From: Janthinobacterium sp. ROICE36
GTDB taxonomy: Bacteria; Pseudomonadota; Gammaproteobacteria; Burkholderiales; Burkholderiaceae_D
NCBI RefSeq assembly: GCF_002869965.1
Contig: NZ_PEBS01000063.1
Coordinates: 1-32,079, forward strand
Length of the DNA stretch: 32,079 nucleotides
Direction: 5' to 3'
Part shown: one piece after another, positions 23,885 through 31,942 of the stretch
How the letters are laid out: every line of letters starts with the position of its first letter
Position numbering within the stretch: position 1 is the stretch's first letter
Program-made: the position numbers and the translations under genes
Notes under the pieces: model-generated
Seen by the model: only the letters and a program-made list of their open reading frames with translations
Told to the model about the DNA's origin: nothing
The model's database searches: none

Positions 23885-25003
23885 ATGCATACGCCCCCTT
23901 CATTTCCCCATCCTCCACTGCCAGGTGGCGAGACGGGCCGCGCCGCCCATGCCTGCATGGCCGCGCTAGCGCCAGTGTCAGGCTTGCCACTACCACCTGT
24001 TTCGCCACGCCGCGCGCTGGGCGCCATGGCGGGCAGCCTGAAGCAGGGCGGCGCTCTGGTGGCGCGGGTACGCCACGTGAGCGCGCAGGCGCGTCCATTC
24101 CCGGACGGCGACGCATGGGACGTGGGAGCGTCCGCAGGCGCCTGGGCAGTGCGCTATCGCCATGCTGCGCCGCAGGCGGAAAAGCCGCTGCTCTACCTGT
24201 GCAGCCCCTCCTCGCTCCAGGCATTGCGCGCGGTGCTGGTCGAGTCGGGTGAGCGTGGCATCGTCTGCAATGATGCGGAAACGCAAGCCTCGCGCTGGCC
24301 GAAAGGCGTGCCCCCCGAACTGCCCGCCTGGCTGGCCGCGCAGCACAATTGCACCCCGTTCGACCCGGCGACGGGCGAGGAAGTACGCGCCATCCTGCGC
24401 TCGGCCCTGGAAACGCTGTACCTGGAACAGCAGTCAGGCTATTACTATCTGGCCACACATGATGCGGATGAAGATGCGGATGAGTATGCGATGGCGGCGC
24501 CCTTGTCGGCCGCCGATGCGGCAGCGGCCAGCCTGGGCATGTACCGCTTGCCGTCGCCGGGCCCGGCAGCATGCCGGGTGCGCCTGTGCGGGGCGGGAAA
24601 GATGCTGGCCGTCGTAGCCGATGCCGCCCGCTTGCTGAAGGAAGACTGGGATATCGCCACGCAAGTGTGGAGTTGCCCCAGCTATACGCGCCTGGCGCGC
24701 GATGCGCAGGCGGCGGAACAGTGGAACCTGCGTCACCCGCGCGCCACGCCAAGATTGGCGCATGTGCGGCGTTGCCTCGATGACAGCGCCGCGCCCGTCA
24801 TCGCCGTCACCGGCTATGGGCAACACATCGCGGGCCAGATCGGTGGCTGCGTGCGCGGGCGTTTCATTGCCGTCGGCGCCGATACCCGGATGGAAAAGAG
24901 TGCGCCATGGCTGGCCGTCACTGCGTTGAAAGCCCTGGCCGACGATGGCGCGCTGCCCCTGCAGTTCGTCGATTACGCGCTGCGGCGTTACGCCTTGCTC
25001 TGA
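23885..25003 (+). CDS. Orphan protein resembling only the C-terminal part of homodimeric pyruvate dehydrogenase E1
   Basis: A 372-residue protein starting at MHTPP, with AGGAG seven bases upstream. From about residue 155 it aligns by eye with the neighbouring full-length E1 from about its residue 650 to the end: NCTPFDPATGEEV against NCISYDPTYAYEL; YYYLATHDADEDA against FYYITLLNENYPH; VRLCGAGKMLAVV against VQLMGSGSILREV; AEQWNLRHPRATPR against MERWNMLHPGSEPR; GRFIAVGADT against RRFIALGTDG. The whole thiamine-diphosphate domain (GDG motif, H407) and the loop GLQHDDGHSH are absent; residues 1-150 resemble nothing I know. It is therefore unlikely to be a catalytic E1 alone. Its 3' end overlaps the convergent marR gene by 16 bp. 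It is not a simple truncated copy, because divergence is high and the frame intact. Confidence 0.82.
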   Translation: MHTPPSFPHPPLPGGETGRAAHACMAALAPVSGLPLPPVSPRRALGAMAGSLKQGGALVARVRHVSAQARPFPDGDAWDVGASAGAWAVRYRHAAPQAEKPLLYLCSPSSLQALRAVLVESGERGIVCNDAETQASRWPKGVPPELPAWLAAQHNCTPFDPATGEEVRAILRSALETLYLEQQSGYYYLATHDADEDADEYAMAAPLSAADAAAASLGMYRLPSPGPAACRVRLCGAGKMLAVVADAARLLKEDWDIATQVWSCPSYTRLARDAQAAEQWNLRHPRATPRLAHVRRCLDDSAAPVIAVTGYGQHIAGQIGGCVRGRFIAVGADTRMEKSAPWLAVTALKALADDGALPLQFVDYALRRYALL

Positions 25004-25479
25004 ACCTTGCCCTGGCCTGCGCCGCGCGCCGCATCGGCGGCGCGGGCCAGCGCGGCGCTGAAGTCCTGCTGTTCGCCGCTGTCAAACTGTGCCAGGAACA
25101 GGTCGGCTACCGTGGCTTGGTACACGGCCCACATTTGCTTGCGTAGCATTTTCCCGTCTTCCGTGATGGAAACAAATGCGGCGCGCCCATCCTCCATCGA
25201 GCGCGTGCGCGTCACCAGCCGGTCTGTTTCCAGTTTGTCTACCAGGCGCGTGAGGTTGTAGCGTTCGATGGCCAACGCGTCGGCCAGTTCGTGCATGCGG
25301 CGCGAGCCGTCCGGGCCGCTTTCGAGTCCCCACAGCACGTCATACCACGCATAGACGGGCAGGTCGGCCGCCGCCAGGCGGCGCTCGATCTCGCGGATCA
25401 TCAAGCGGTGCGTGCGCACGAACGAAAACCACAGGTCGGGCGCAGGTGCCGATCCAATTTCGGGCGCAGTTTCAGACAT
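24988..25479 (-). CDS. MarR-family transcriptional regulator
   Basis: A 163-residue winged-helix repressor type protein. The recognition region is MHELADALAIERYNLTRLVD, followed by the beta-wing with TRTRSMEDGRAAFVSITEDG (the DGR motif of MarR wings). Dimerisation helices lie at both ends. The start ATG has GGAGG upstream. It is divergent from the E1 gene and converges on the orphan E1-like gene with a 16-bp overlap. Repeated TTGCA/TGCAA sites in its own promoter region and ahead of the orphan gene make it the probable regulator of the whole cassette; ligand unknown. Confidence 0.9.
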   Translation of the reverse strand: MSETAPEIGSAPAPDLWFSFVRTHRLMIREIERRLAAADLPVYAWYDVLWGLESGPDGSRRMHELADALAIERYNLTRLVDKLETDRLVTRTRSMEDGRAAFVSITEDGKMLRKQMWAVYQATVADLFLAQFDSGEQQDFSAALARAADAARGAGQGKVQSKA

Positions 25480-25504
25480 CGGTATTCCTCCAAATCGATC
25501 ACAG

Positions 25505-25576
25505 TTGCAAATGCAATTATAGCGCTATACAATGGCCGGCATAACGATTGCAAATGCAATGATTGCAATAGCAATC
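25505..25576. promoter_or_regulatory. Cluster of three MarR-type operator candidates between marR and the E1 gene
   Basis: TTGCAAATGCAA occurs at 25505-25516 and again at 25548-25559. It is followed by the perfect palindrome GATTGC-AATA-GCAATC (25561-25576). All lie in the 134-bp gap between two divergent starts and would cover both promoters. Confidence 0.65.
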
Positions 25577-25613
25577 GATCATGACGATGAATGCCCACCC
25601 CAAGGAGACTGCC

Positions 25614-28280
25614 ATGACCTCATCCCTCGCCGTACCCGATATCGATCCCCAGGAAACCAAAGAATGGCTGGAGGCGATGCAGGCAGTCTTCGCCGTAGAA
25701 GGGCGCCCGCGCGCCCACTACCTGCTCGACCGGCTGGTCGATATTGACGCCGCGCAGCACGGCGGCATGCACGGCCGCGTCACCACCGCCTACACGAACA
25801 GCATCGCCACGGCGCGTCAGCCCGCTTACCCCGGCGACCTGGCCATCGAGCGCCGCCTGAATGCCTACATCCGCTGGAACGCCATGGTGATGGTGCTGCG
25901 CGCAGCCAAGCACTCGAACGTGGGCGGCCACATCGCCACCTACCAGTCGGCGGCCGTGCTGTACGACGTGGGTTTCAGTCATTTCTTCCGCGGTCATACG
26001 GACCAGTTTGCCGGCGACCTGGTCTATATCCAGGGCCATTCCGCGCCCGGCATCTATGGCCGCGCCTACCTGGAGGGCCGCATCACGGAAGCGCAGCTGG
26101 ACAATTACCGCCGCGAAGCGGGCCGCGAGGGCTTGTCGTCGTATCCGCATCCCCGTTTGATGCCCGATTTCTGGCAATTCCCGACGGTATCGATGGGCCT
26201 GGGGCCGCTGACGGCCGCCTACCAGGCCCGTTTCATGCGTTACCTCGAGTACCGCGACTTGAAGCCACACCAGGGCCGCAAGGTGTGGGCTTTCCTCGGC
26301 GACGGCGAGATGGACCAGCCGGAATCGCTGGCCGCCATTTCCCTGGGCGGCCGCGAGCGCCTCGATAACCTGATCTTTGTCGTCAATTGCAACCTGCAGC
26401 GCCTGGACGGTCCCGTGCGTGGCAACAGCAAGGTCATTCAGGAGCTGGAAGGCACTTTCCGCGCGGCGGGCTGGCATGTCATCAAGGTCATCTGGGGCAG
26501 CGGTTGGGATGCTTTATTGCAAAGCGACACGAGCGGCTTGTTGCGTCAGCGCATGATGGAATGCGTGGACGGCGATTACCAGACCTTCAAATCGCAGAAT
26601 GGCGCTTATGTGCGCGAGCATTTCTTTGGCAAGTATCCAGAACTGCTGGCGCTGGTGGCGCACATGACGGACGACGAAATCTGGCAGCTGACGCGCGGCG
26701 GACACGATCCCGAAAAAGTCCACGCGGCCTACGCGGAAGCCATGCGCACGCCGGGCCGTCCTACCGTGATCCTGGCCAAGACCGTCAAGGGCTTCGGCAT
26801 GGGCGAGGCGGGCGAAGGGCAGAACATCAACCATCAACTGAAGAAAATGAGCACCGATGCCGTGCGCGCCTTCCGCGACCGCTTCGCGCTGCCCGTCAGC
26901 GATGCCCAGCTGGAAGACATGCCGTATCTGAAACCGGCGCCGGACAGTGAAGAAGCGCGCTACTTCGCCGCGCGCCGGGCACAGCTGGGCGGCTACATTC
27001 CTGCCCGCATCAGCAAGGTGGCGCCCCTGCCCATACCACCGCTGTCCGCGTTCGCCACCCAGCTCAAGGATAGCGGCGAGCGGGGCGCGTCCACCACCAT
27101 GGCCTTCGTGCGCATCCTGGGTACCCTGCTGAAAGACCCTGCCTTGAGCAAGATCATCGTGCCCATCGTGCCCGATGAATCGCGCACTTTCGGCATGGAA
27201 GGCCTGTTCCGCCAGATCGGCATCCATTCCTACCTGGGCCAGTTGTACACGCCGCAGGATGCGGGCCAGCTCAGCTATTACAAGGAAGCCAAGGATGGGC
27301 AGATATTGCAGGAAGGCATCAACGAATCGGGCGCGATTTCCTCGTGGATCGCCGCCGGCACGTCCTACAGCAACCATGGCCTGGCCACCATTCCGTTCTA
27401 CATCTTCTATTCGATGTTCGGCTTGCAGCGCGTGGGCGACCTGGCCTGGGCGGCGGCCGACGCCCGCACGCGGGGCTTCCTGCTGGGCGCCACGTCGGGC
27501 CGTACCACCCTGATGGGCGAAGGCCTCCAGCACGACGATGGCCACAGCCACGTGTTGTCGTCCGTGATTCCCAACTGCATTTCCTACGATCCCACCTATG
27601 CCTACGAGCTGGCCGTGATCATCCAGGACGGCATGCGCCGCATGTTTGCCGAGCAAGAGGATATTTTTTATTACATCACCTTGCTCAACGAAAACTATCC
27701 GCATCCGGCCATGCCGGAAGGAACCGAGACGGGCATCTTGCAGGGCCTGTATTTGCTGCAGGAAAGCCCGGCGGTATCCCTGCCGCGCGTGCAACTGATG
27801 GGTAGCGGTTCCATCCTGCGCGAAGTGCAGGCCGCCGGCGTTTTGCTGCAGCAGGATTTCGGCGTGGCCGCCGATGTGTGGAGCGCCACCAGCCTGACGC
27901 AAGTGCGGCGCGACGGCCTGGCTATGGAGCGCTGGAACATGCTGCACCCTGGCAGCGAACCGCGCGTGCCGTATATCGAGCGATGCCTGGCCGGCCGGCA
28001 AGGCCCGGTGGTGATCGCCACCGATTACATGAAGATCGTAGCGGACCAGGTGCGCCCCTTTGTGACGGACCGTCGCTTCATTGCCCTGGGCACGGATGGT
28101 TTCGGCCGTTCCGATACGCGCGAATCCTTGCGCACCTTCTTTGAAGTGGACCGCCATTTCATCGTGCTGGCCGCGCTGACGGCGCTGGCCGACGCAGGAC
28201 AATTGCCGCGCAGCAAGATTAGCGAGGCCATCGCCAAATACGACATCGACGTGGAAAAGTGCGATCCCGCGTCCGTATAA
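25614..28280 (+). CDS. Homodimeric pyruvate-dehydrogenase-type E1 component (paralog, substrate uncertain)
   Basis: Thiamine-diphosphate-dependent 2-oxoacid dehydrogenase E1 of the AceE type, 888 residues (E. coli AceE has 887). Catalytic features are intact: the cofactor motif GDGEMDQPE (229-237), H407 in NINHQLKKM, E571 in GINESG, and GLQHDDGHSH. The start at MTSSLA has AAGGAG seven bases upstream; an ATG 11 codons earlier is less likely. No E2 or E3 gene follows, which argues for an accessory paralog rather than the main aceE. A related paralog, MdeB of Pseudomonas putida, was reported to act on 2-oxobutyrate, so that substrate is possible; pyruvate is the other. It is probably co-transcribed with the transferase gene 18 bp downstream and controlled by the divergent MarR protein. 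Confidence 0.93.
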   Translation: MTSSLAVPDIDPQETKEWLEAMQAVFAVEGRPRAHYLLDRLVDIDAAQHGGMHGRVTTAYTNSIATARQPAYPGDLAIERRLNAYIRWNAMVMVLRAAKHSNVGGHIATYQSAAVLYDVGFSHFFRGHTDQFAGDLVYIQGHSAPGIYGRAYLEGRITEAQLDNYRREAGREGLSSYPHPRLMPDFWQFPTVSMGLGPLTAAYQARFMRYLEYRDLKPHQGRKVWAFLGDGEMDQPESLAAISLGGRERLDNLIFVVNCNLQRLDGPVRGNSKVIQELEGTFRAAGWHVIKVIWGSGWDALLQSDTSGLLRQRMMECVDGDYQTFKSQNGAYVREHFFGKYPELLALVAHMTDDEIWQLTRGGHDPEKVHAAYAEAMRTPGRPTVILAKTVKGFGMGEAGEGQNINHQLKKMSTDAVRAFRDRFALPVSDAQLEDMPYLKPAPDSEEARYFAARRAQLGGYIPARISKVAPLPIPPLSAFATQLKDSGERGASTTMAFVRILGTLLKDPALSKIIVPIVPDESRTFGMEGLFRQIGIHSYLGQLYTPQDAGQLSYYKEAKDGQILQEGINESGAISSWIAAGTSYSNHGLATIPFYIFYSMFGLQRVGDLAWAAADARTRGFLLGATSGRTTLMGEGLQHDDGHSHVLSSVIPNCISYDPTYAYELAVIIQDGMRRMFAEQEDIFYYITLLNENYPHPAMPEGTETGILQGLYLLQESPAVSLPRVQLMGSGSILREVQAAGVLLQQDFGVAADVWSATSLTQVRRDGLAMERWNMLHPGSEPRVPYIERCLAGRQGPVVIATDYMKIVADQVRPFVTDRRFIALGTDGFGRSDTRESLRTFFEVDRHFIVLAALTALADAGQLPRSKISEAIAKYDIDVEKCDPASV

Positions 28281-28298
28281 CTTTTCGAGGAATGCATC

Positions 28299-28925
28299 AT
28301 GAAACTGTATTACGCAACGGGAACGTGCTCCCTGTCGCCGCACATCGTGGCCATCGAGGCGGGCATCGTGCTGGAGCTGGAAAGAGTCGACATCCGCAAG
28401 ATTCCACGCGTCACGGAAACGGGCGCCGATTATGCGCAGGTAAATCCGAACCTGTATGTGCCCGCGCTGGCGCTGGACGATGGCACCATCTTGCTGGAAG
28501 GCACGGCCATCGTGCAATACCTGGCCGACCTGGCGCCGGACAGCGGCCTGGCGCCGCCGCCGGGCTCATTGGCGCGCGTGCGGCTGCAATCGTGGCTGGG
28601 GTTTATCGCCACCGAGCTGCACAAGGTCTTCAGCCCCTGGCTGTTCCACCCGGAATACGGCCCGCAGGCACAGGATGTGGCCCGCTCGCGCATTGCCGCC
28701 CGGCTCGACTATGTGGAGCGGCAACTGGCGGCCGGCGGGCCGTATCTGCTGGGTGAGCGCTATTCCGTTGCGGATGCCTATCTGTATACCATCCTCAGCT
28801 GGTCGGCGCATACGCAGGTGGACTTGTCGGCATTCCCGCAAGTCAGGTGCTTGATCGAACGCGTCGGCGGGCGTCCCGCCGTGCGTGAAGCACTGCGCGT
28901 GGAGGCCGGGCGGCAAGCGGTGTAA
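28299..28925 (+). CDS. Glutathione S-transferase, beta-class-like
   Basis: A 208-residue cytosolic transferase close in layout to E. coli GstA. The thioredoxin-like N-terminal domain (1-80) has C10 in TGTCSLSPH, the mixed-disulfide cysteine of beta-class enzymes, the cis-proline VPAL and the EGTAIVQYL glutathione-binding stretch. The helical C-terminal domain has ATELHKVFSPW (H108, equivalent to H106 of E. coli) and the SVADAYLYTIL N-capping motif. The start has GAGGAA upstream. It follows the E1 gene by 18 bp on the same strand, so the two are likely one operon under the MarR regulator, perhaps linked to detoxification. No terminator before sRNA copy E. Confidence 0.92.
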   Translation: MKLYYATGTCSLSPHIVAIEAGIVLELERVDIRKIPRVTETGADYAQVNPNLYVPALALDDGTILLEGTAIVQYLADLAPDSGLAPPPGSLARVRLQSWLGFIATELHKVFSPWLFHPEYGPQAQDVARSRIAARLDYVERQLAAGGPYLLGERYSVADAYLYTILSWSAHTQVDLSAFPQVRCLIERVGGRPAVREALRVEAGRQAV

Positions 28926-28968
28926 GCGGAGGCCGAGGCGGGGCGGGGAGCAGATATTGATAAAACAT

Positions 28969-29018
28969 ATTTCTATCATCACAACATGCAATTGGCTTTA
29001 TATGCTGCAACGCGGCAT
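28969..29018 (+). promoter_or_regulatory. Conserved promoter/operator block of sRNA copy E
   Basis: ATTTCTATCATCACAACATG, CAATTGG, TTATATG and ATGCTGC-AAC-GCGGCAT (29002-29018), almost the same as copy D. Confidence 0.55.
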
Positions 29019-29088
29019 CATTGCACCTGTCTCCTCTACTTCCTCACAGGAATTAGATTCAGCCCGCTCCCGTAGCGGGCTTTTTTTT
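29013..29088 (+). ncRNA. Repeated anti-SD small RNA, copy E (variant)
   Basis: Fifth copy, about 76 nt. GTCTCCTCTA and the terminator are unchanged, but the second CU motif reads TTCCTCACAGG instead of TTCCTCCAAG. The hairpin is kept by compensating changes: TCTA pairs with TAGA and TTCCT with AGGAA around a CAC loop. This copy would therefore bury, not display, its second anti-SD word, leaving only the first CUCCU free. It ends about 100 bp before the transporter pseudogene. Confidence 0.68.
29061..29088 (+). terminator. Terminator of sRNA copy E
   Basis: AGCCCGCT / AGCGGGCT stem, loop CCCGT, eight T. Confidence 0.93.
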
Positions 29089-29193
29089 GTGCGTTTTTGA
29101 GCGCATCAATGGGCGCACGCTTGCTTGTCATTACCGCCATCATGTTGCCTTTTTGCATGCTAAACTGGGTTGTCTCCAGATCAAGGTTGTTTG

Positions 29194-30262
29194 ATGCTTC
29201 AATTGTTTCGCCACACGCTGGAGTCGACGCCCATCCCCGCCCTGTTTCTCGTCATCGGTGCCGGTTATGCGTTGGGGCGCATCAGCGTGTTCGGTTTTTC
29301 GCCGGGCGTGGGTGGTGTGCTGTTCGCCGGACTGGCGCTGGGCGCGTTTGCCCCCGCAGCCGTGCCGCCGCCGATGCTCGGCTCCATCGGCCTGCTGCTG
29401 TTCCTGTATGGCATAGGCGTGCAGTATGGCGTGCAGTTTTTCGCCGGCTTGCGCGGCGCGGGGCAAAAAACACAACCTGATCGCCTTCGTCGCCGTCATG
29501 GGCGGCCTGGCCGTGTCCGTCTGGGGCGGGCAGTGGATCGATATCTCGCTGCGCATGGCCAGCGGCGTGTTTGCCGGCGCCATGACCAGCACGGCGGCCC
29601 TGCAGGCGGCGCTGGAAGCGTCGCATGGCAATGGTGACGCGGCCGTCGGCTATGCCGTCGCGTATCCATTCGGCGTCGTCGGCCCCATGCTGGGCCTGTC
29701 TCTGGCCGGACGCATATTGAAACCCGTGTTGACGCCGCCGCCGGCGCCCATCGTCGTGTCGGAAATTACCATCGATGCAGCGACATTGGCGGGCGCGGCC
29801 CTGTCCGAACTGGCCGACGGCCCCCTGGCGGGCGTGCAAGTGATCGGCGTGCGCCAGGGCCACCAGAACCGCTTGCCCGATCCGGGCCTGGTGCTCGGCG
29901 TGGGCGATGCGCTGATGGTATCGGGCACGGTGGCAGGCGTGGAAGCGGCGCGCACCGCGCCGGGCCACCTGGACCCGGGCCGCTTGATGAAGGATCGCAG
30001 TGCGTTCGACGGCACGGAATTGGTCGTTTCGGACGCGGAAATCGTCGGCGTGCCCGTGAGCGAGCTGAAGCTGACGCAGGATTTCCCCCTGCAAATTGCG
30101 TCTATTCGCCGCGGCGACGCCATGATTTTGCCCCATCCGTTCCTGACCCTGGAATTCGGCGGCAGGGTGATGGCCATCGCACCGGCTAACCATGCTGCCG
30201 ACGTGCGCAAGCTGTTCGGCAATTCCATCACGGCCACGGCCGAGTTCAGCTATGTCTCGCTG
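29194..30262 (+). pseudogene. Frameshifted and 3'-truncated AspT/YidE-type transporter
   Basis: The first frame (from MLQLFRH; a TTG eight codons earlier is possible) encodes about four membrane segments up to FFAGLRGAG. The coding potential then moves to another frame beginning KKHNLIAFVAVMGG. Removing one G from the GGGG run at 29460-29463 restores a continuous reading frame. The second part holds further membrane segments and two TrkA_C-like regulatory domains (for example VGVPVSELKLTQDFPLQIAS), as in the aspartate:alanine exchanger family. These proteins normally have a second membrane half after the TrkA_C pair. Here homology stops near FGNSITATAEFSYVSLA (about 30262), where the sequence becomes the 3' flank of a LysR gene. 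It is almost surely non-functional. Confidence 0.82.
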
Positions 30263-30307
30263 GCAAGTGCTGCTGCATTTGTATGGCTGATTGCGGCAAG
30301 GATAGGT

Positions 30308-31252
30308 TCAAGACAGGCGCCGTGTGAGGTCGACCAGCAACCATCGCCCGGCAGGCCCGAGCGTGCGGCCACGCTGATGCGCCGCATAAATCGTCAGCCC
30401 CTCGCGCGGCGTCGGGTCGTGCTCGATTTTCAGCGCAACCAGGCTCCCGGCGGCAATGAGTGGCAACACGAGATGGTCGGGCATGCGGCACCAACCGAAA
30501 CCGCCGAGCAGGAAGTCCAGGCGCCGGCCGAGGTCCACGAAGCGCCAAAGTTTTCCACTTGCAATCCCGAAGTTTTCACTACCAGGATTGACGGGGTCTG
30601 ACAGCACCAGCTGGACATGCGGCTCCAGATCGGTCTGCGTCGCCGGACGTCCGAGCGAGGCAAGTGGGTGCCCTGGCGCCACCACAGCCTGCATGCCGAC
30701 ACGCAGCAGCGGATAGGCGGCAATGTCGTCTGGAATAGACGGCAGCAGCAAGCAGATCCCGATGGCGGCCCGGTCATTTCTCAGGCGCCGCAGCGAACCG
30801 CCCAGGCCTTCGGTTGAAAAGCTGACTGGAAGATTGGGAAACGTCCGGCTTAGGGCAGACAGGCTTGCGATCAAGGGTGCTGTCGGCACGAGAGGATCGA
30901 TCGCAATGACAAGCTCAGGTTCCAGGCCCGCGCGCGTACCCATTGCCACTCCCTCGAAGCGGGCAGCGCTTGCCAACACCAAGCGCGCCTGCTCAACCAG
31001 AACCCTGCCAGTATCGGTCAGGCGCGGGCGGTGGCCACTGCGGTCAAACAGCAGCACGCCTTGCACATCCTCCAGCGTCGCTATGGCCTGGCTGATGGCC
31101 GATTGCACGCGACCAAGGTGTCGACCGGCGGCAGAAAAGCTGCCCGTATCGGCGATCGTCACCAGAACCCGTAACTGATCGAGCGTCAGACTTCCAATCA
31201 AAATAGCTACTCCATGGCGACTTCCATCACAATTATCGATGGGTATCATCAT
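30308..31252 (-). CDS. LysR-type transcriptional regulator (divergent from azoreductase)
   Basis: A 314-residue regulator: N-terminal HTH (LDQLRVLVTIADTGSFSAAG, then LGRVQSAISQAIATLE) and a LysR effector-binding domain (about 105-310). The start at 31252 has AGAGA upstream; a TTG about 19 codons downstream, preceded by GGAG, is an alternative. It is divergent from the azoreductase gene by 114 bp and probably controls it. Its 3' end abuts the broken transporter gene, and codon choice is a little less GC-biased than nearby genes, which suggests it came with a transferred segment. Ligand unknown, possibly a quinone or electrophile as for similar pairs. Confidence 0.9.
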   Translation of the reverse strand: MMIPIDNCDGSRHGVAILIGSLTLDQLRVLVTIADTGSFSAAGRHLGRVQSAISQAIATLEDVQGVLLFDRSGHRPRLTDTGRVLVEQARLVLASAARFEGVAMGTRAGLEPELVIAIDPLVPTAPLIASLSALSRTFPNLPVSFSTEGLGGSLRRLRNDRAAIGICLLLPSIPDDIAAYPLLRVGMQAVVAPGHPLASLGRPATQTDLEPHVQLVLSDPVNPGSENFGIASGKLWRFVDLGRRLDFLLGGFGWCRMPDHLVLPLIAAGSLVALKIEHDPTPREGLTIYAAHQRGRTLGPAGRWLLVDLTRRLS

Positions 31253-31366
31253 ATTTTAATCTCTATTAGAAATATATTCTCGGCGATATAGTGAAGGCAC
31301 ATAGGCAGCCTGATCGACAAGCTTGCTTCAGGCGCTTCCTGCGGTGCACTTTTTAAGGATGATGGT

Positions 31367-31942
31367 ATGACTAAGCTATTGGTAATCGAGACCAGCCCTC
31401 GTGGCAAACATTCCGTGTCACGCAACATGACGCGTCGTTTCGTGCTGGACTGGCGCGCCGCGCACCCGGATGGCGAAGTGATCGAACGCGAACTCATGGA
31501 TGCCGGCCTTCAGTTTGTCAACGCTGCCTGGTTGCAGGCTTACTTCACCCCTGCGGAGCGGCATACTCCCGCGATGGCGAACGAATTGCGGCTCTCGGAC
31601 GAACTCGTTGCCGAATTGCTCACCGCCGATCACCTTGTCATTGCAACGCCCGTCTATAACTATAATGTTCCGGCCGTGCTCAAGGCATGGATTGACCATG
31701 TCGTTCGCAAGGGATTGACGCTGGGCTTCGATGGACGCGGCCTGGTGACTGGCAAGAAGGCAACCGTACTGATCGCATCGGGCGGCGTGTATACCGAGGG
31801 ATCGCCGATCCAGCATCGCGACATCGCCACTCAATATCTGCGCCTGGTACTTGGCGTGATGGGCATCAGCGACGTGACCTTCGTTGCCGGTGGTGGGGCC
31901 AAGGCGGTCGATTTAGGCGAGGGTGTAAATAATTTTGTGTAA
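31367..31942 (+). CDS. azoR: FMN-dependent NADH-azoreductase, 3' end replaced by an insertion sequence
   Basis: Flavodoxin-fold reductase that reduces quinones and azo dyes with NADH. Visible features are the FMN-phosphate region SPRGKHSVSR near the N-terminus, the conserved APMYN-like motif as ATPVYNYNVP (about 95-104), KAWIDHVVRKGLTLGF and GLVTGKKATVLIASGG. AAGGA precedes the start. The frame yields 191 residues, but the last six or so (GVNNFV) are read from the terminal repeat of an IS256-type element, and the stop codon lies inside that repeat. Roughly 15-25 C-terminal residues of a normal AzoR (E. coli: 201) are missing. The loss affects the last helix, so activity is uncertain. Confidence 0.85.
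   Translation: MTKLLVIETSPRGKHSVSRNMTRRFVLDWRAAHPDGEVIERELMDAGLQFVNAAWLQAYFTPAERHTPAMANELRLSDELVAELLTADHLVIATPVYNYNVPAVLKAWIDHVVRKGLTLGFDGRGLVTGKKATVLIASGGVYTEGSPIQHRDIATQYLRLVLGVMGISDVTFVAGGGAKAVDLGEGVNNFV

Noticed and set aside
15776..29088. The repeated elements as simple shared terminators or as BOX/REP-type palindromes
   Set aside because: The similarity runs over 120 bp with fixed order and includes promoter-like and CU-rich parts, and copy A follows a complete separate terminator. A REP-type repeat would not keep one orientation and a T run.
15776..29088. CRISPR-like array
   Set aside because: The repeats are kilobases apart with genes between them; no short regular spacers exist.
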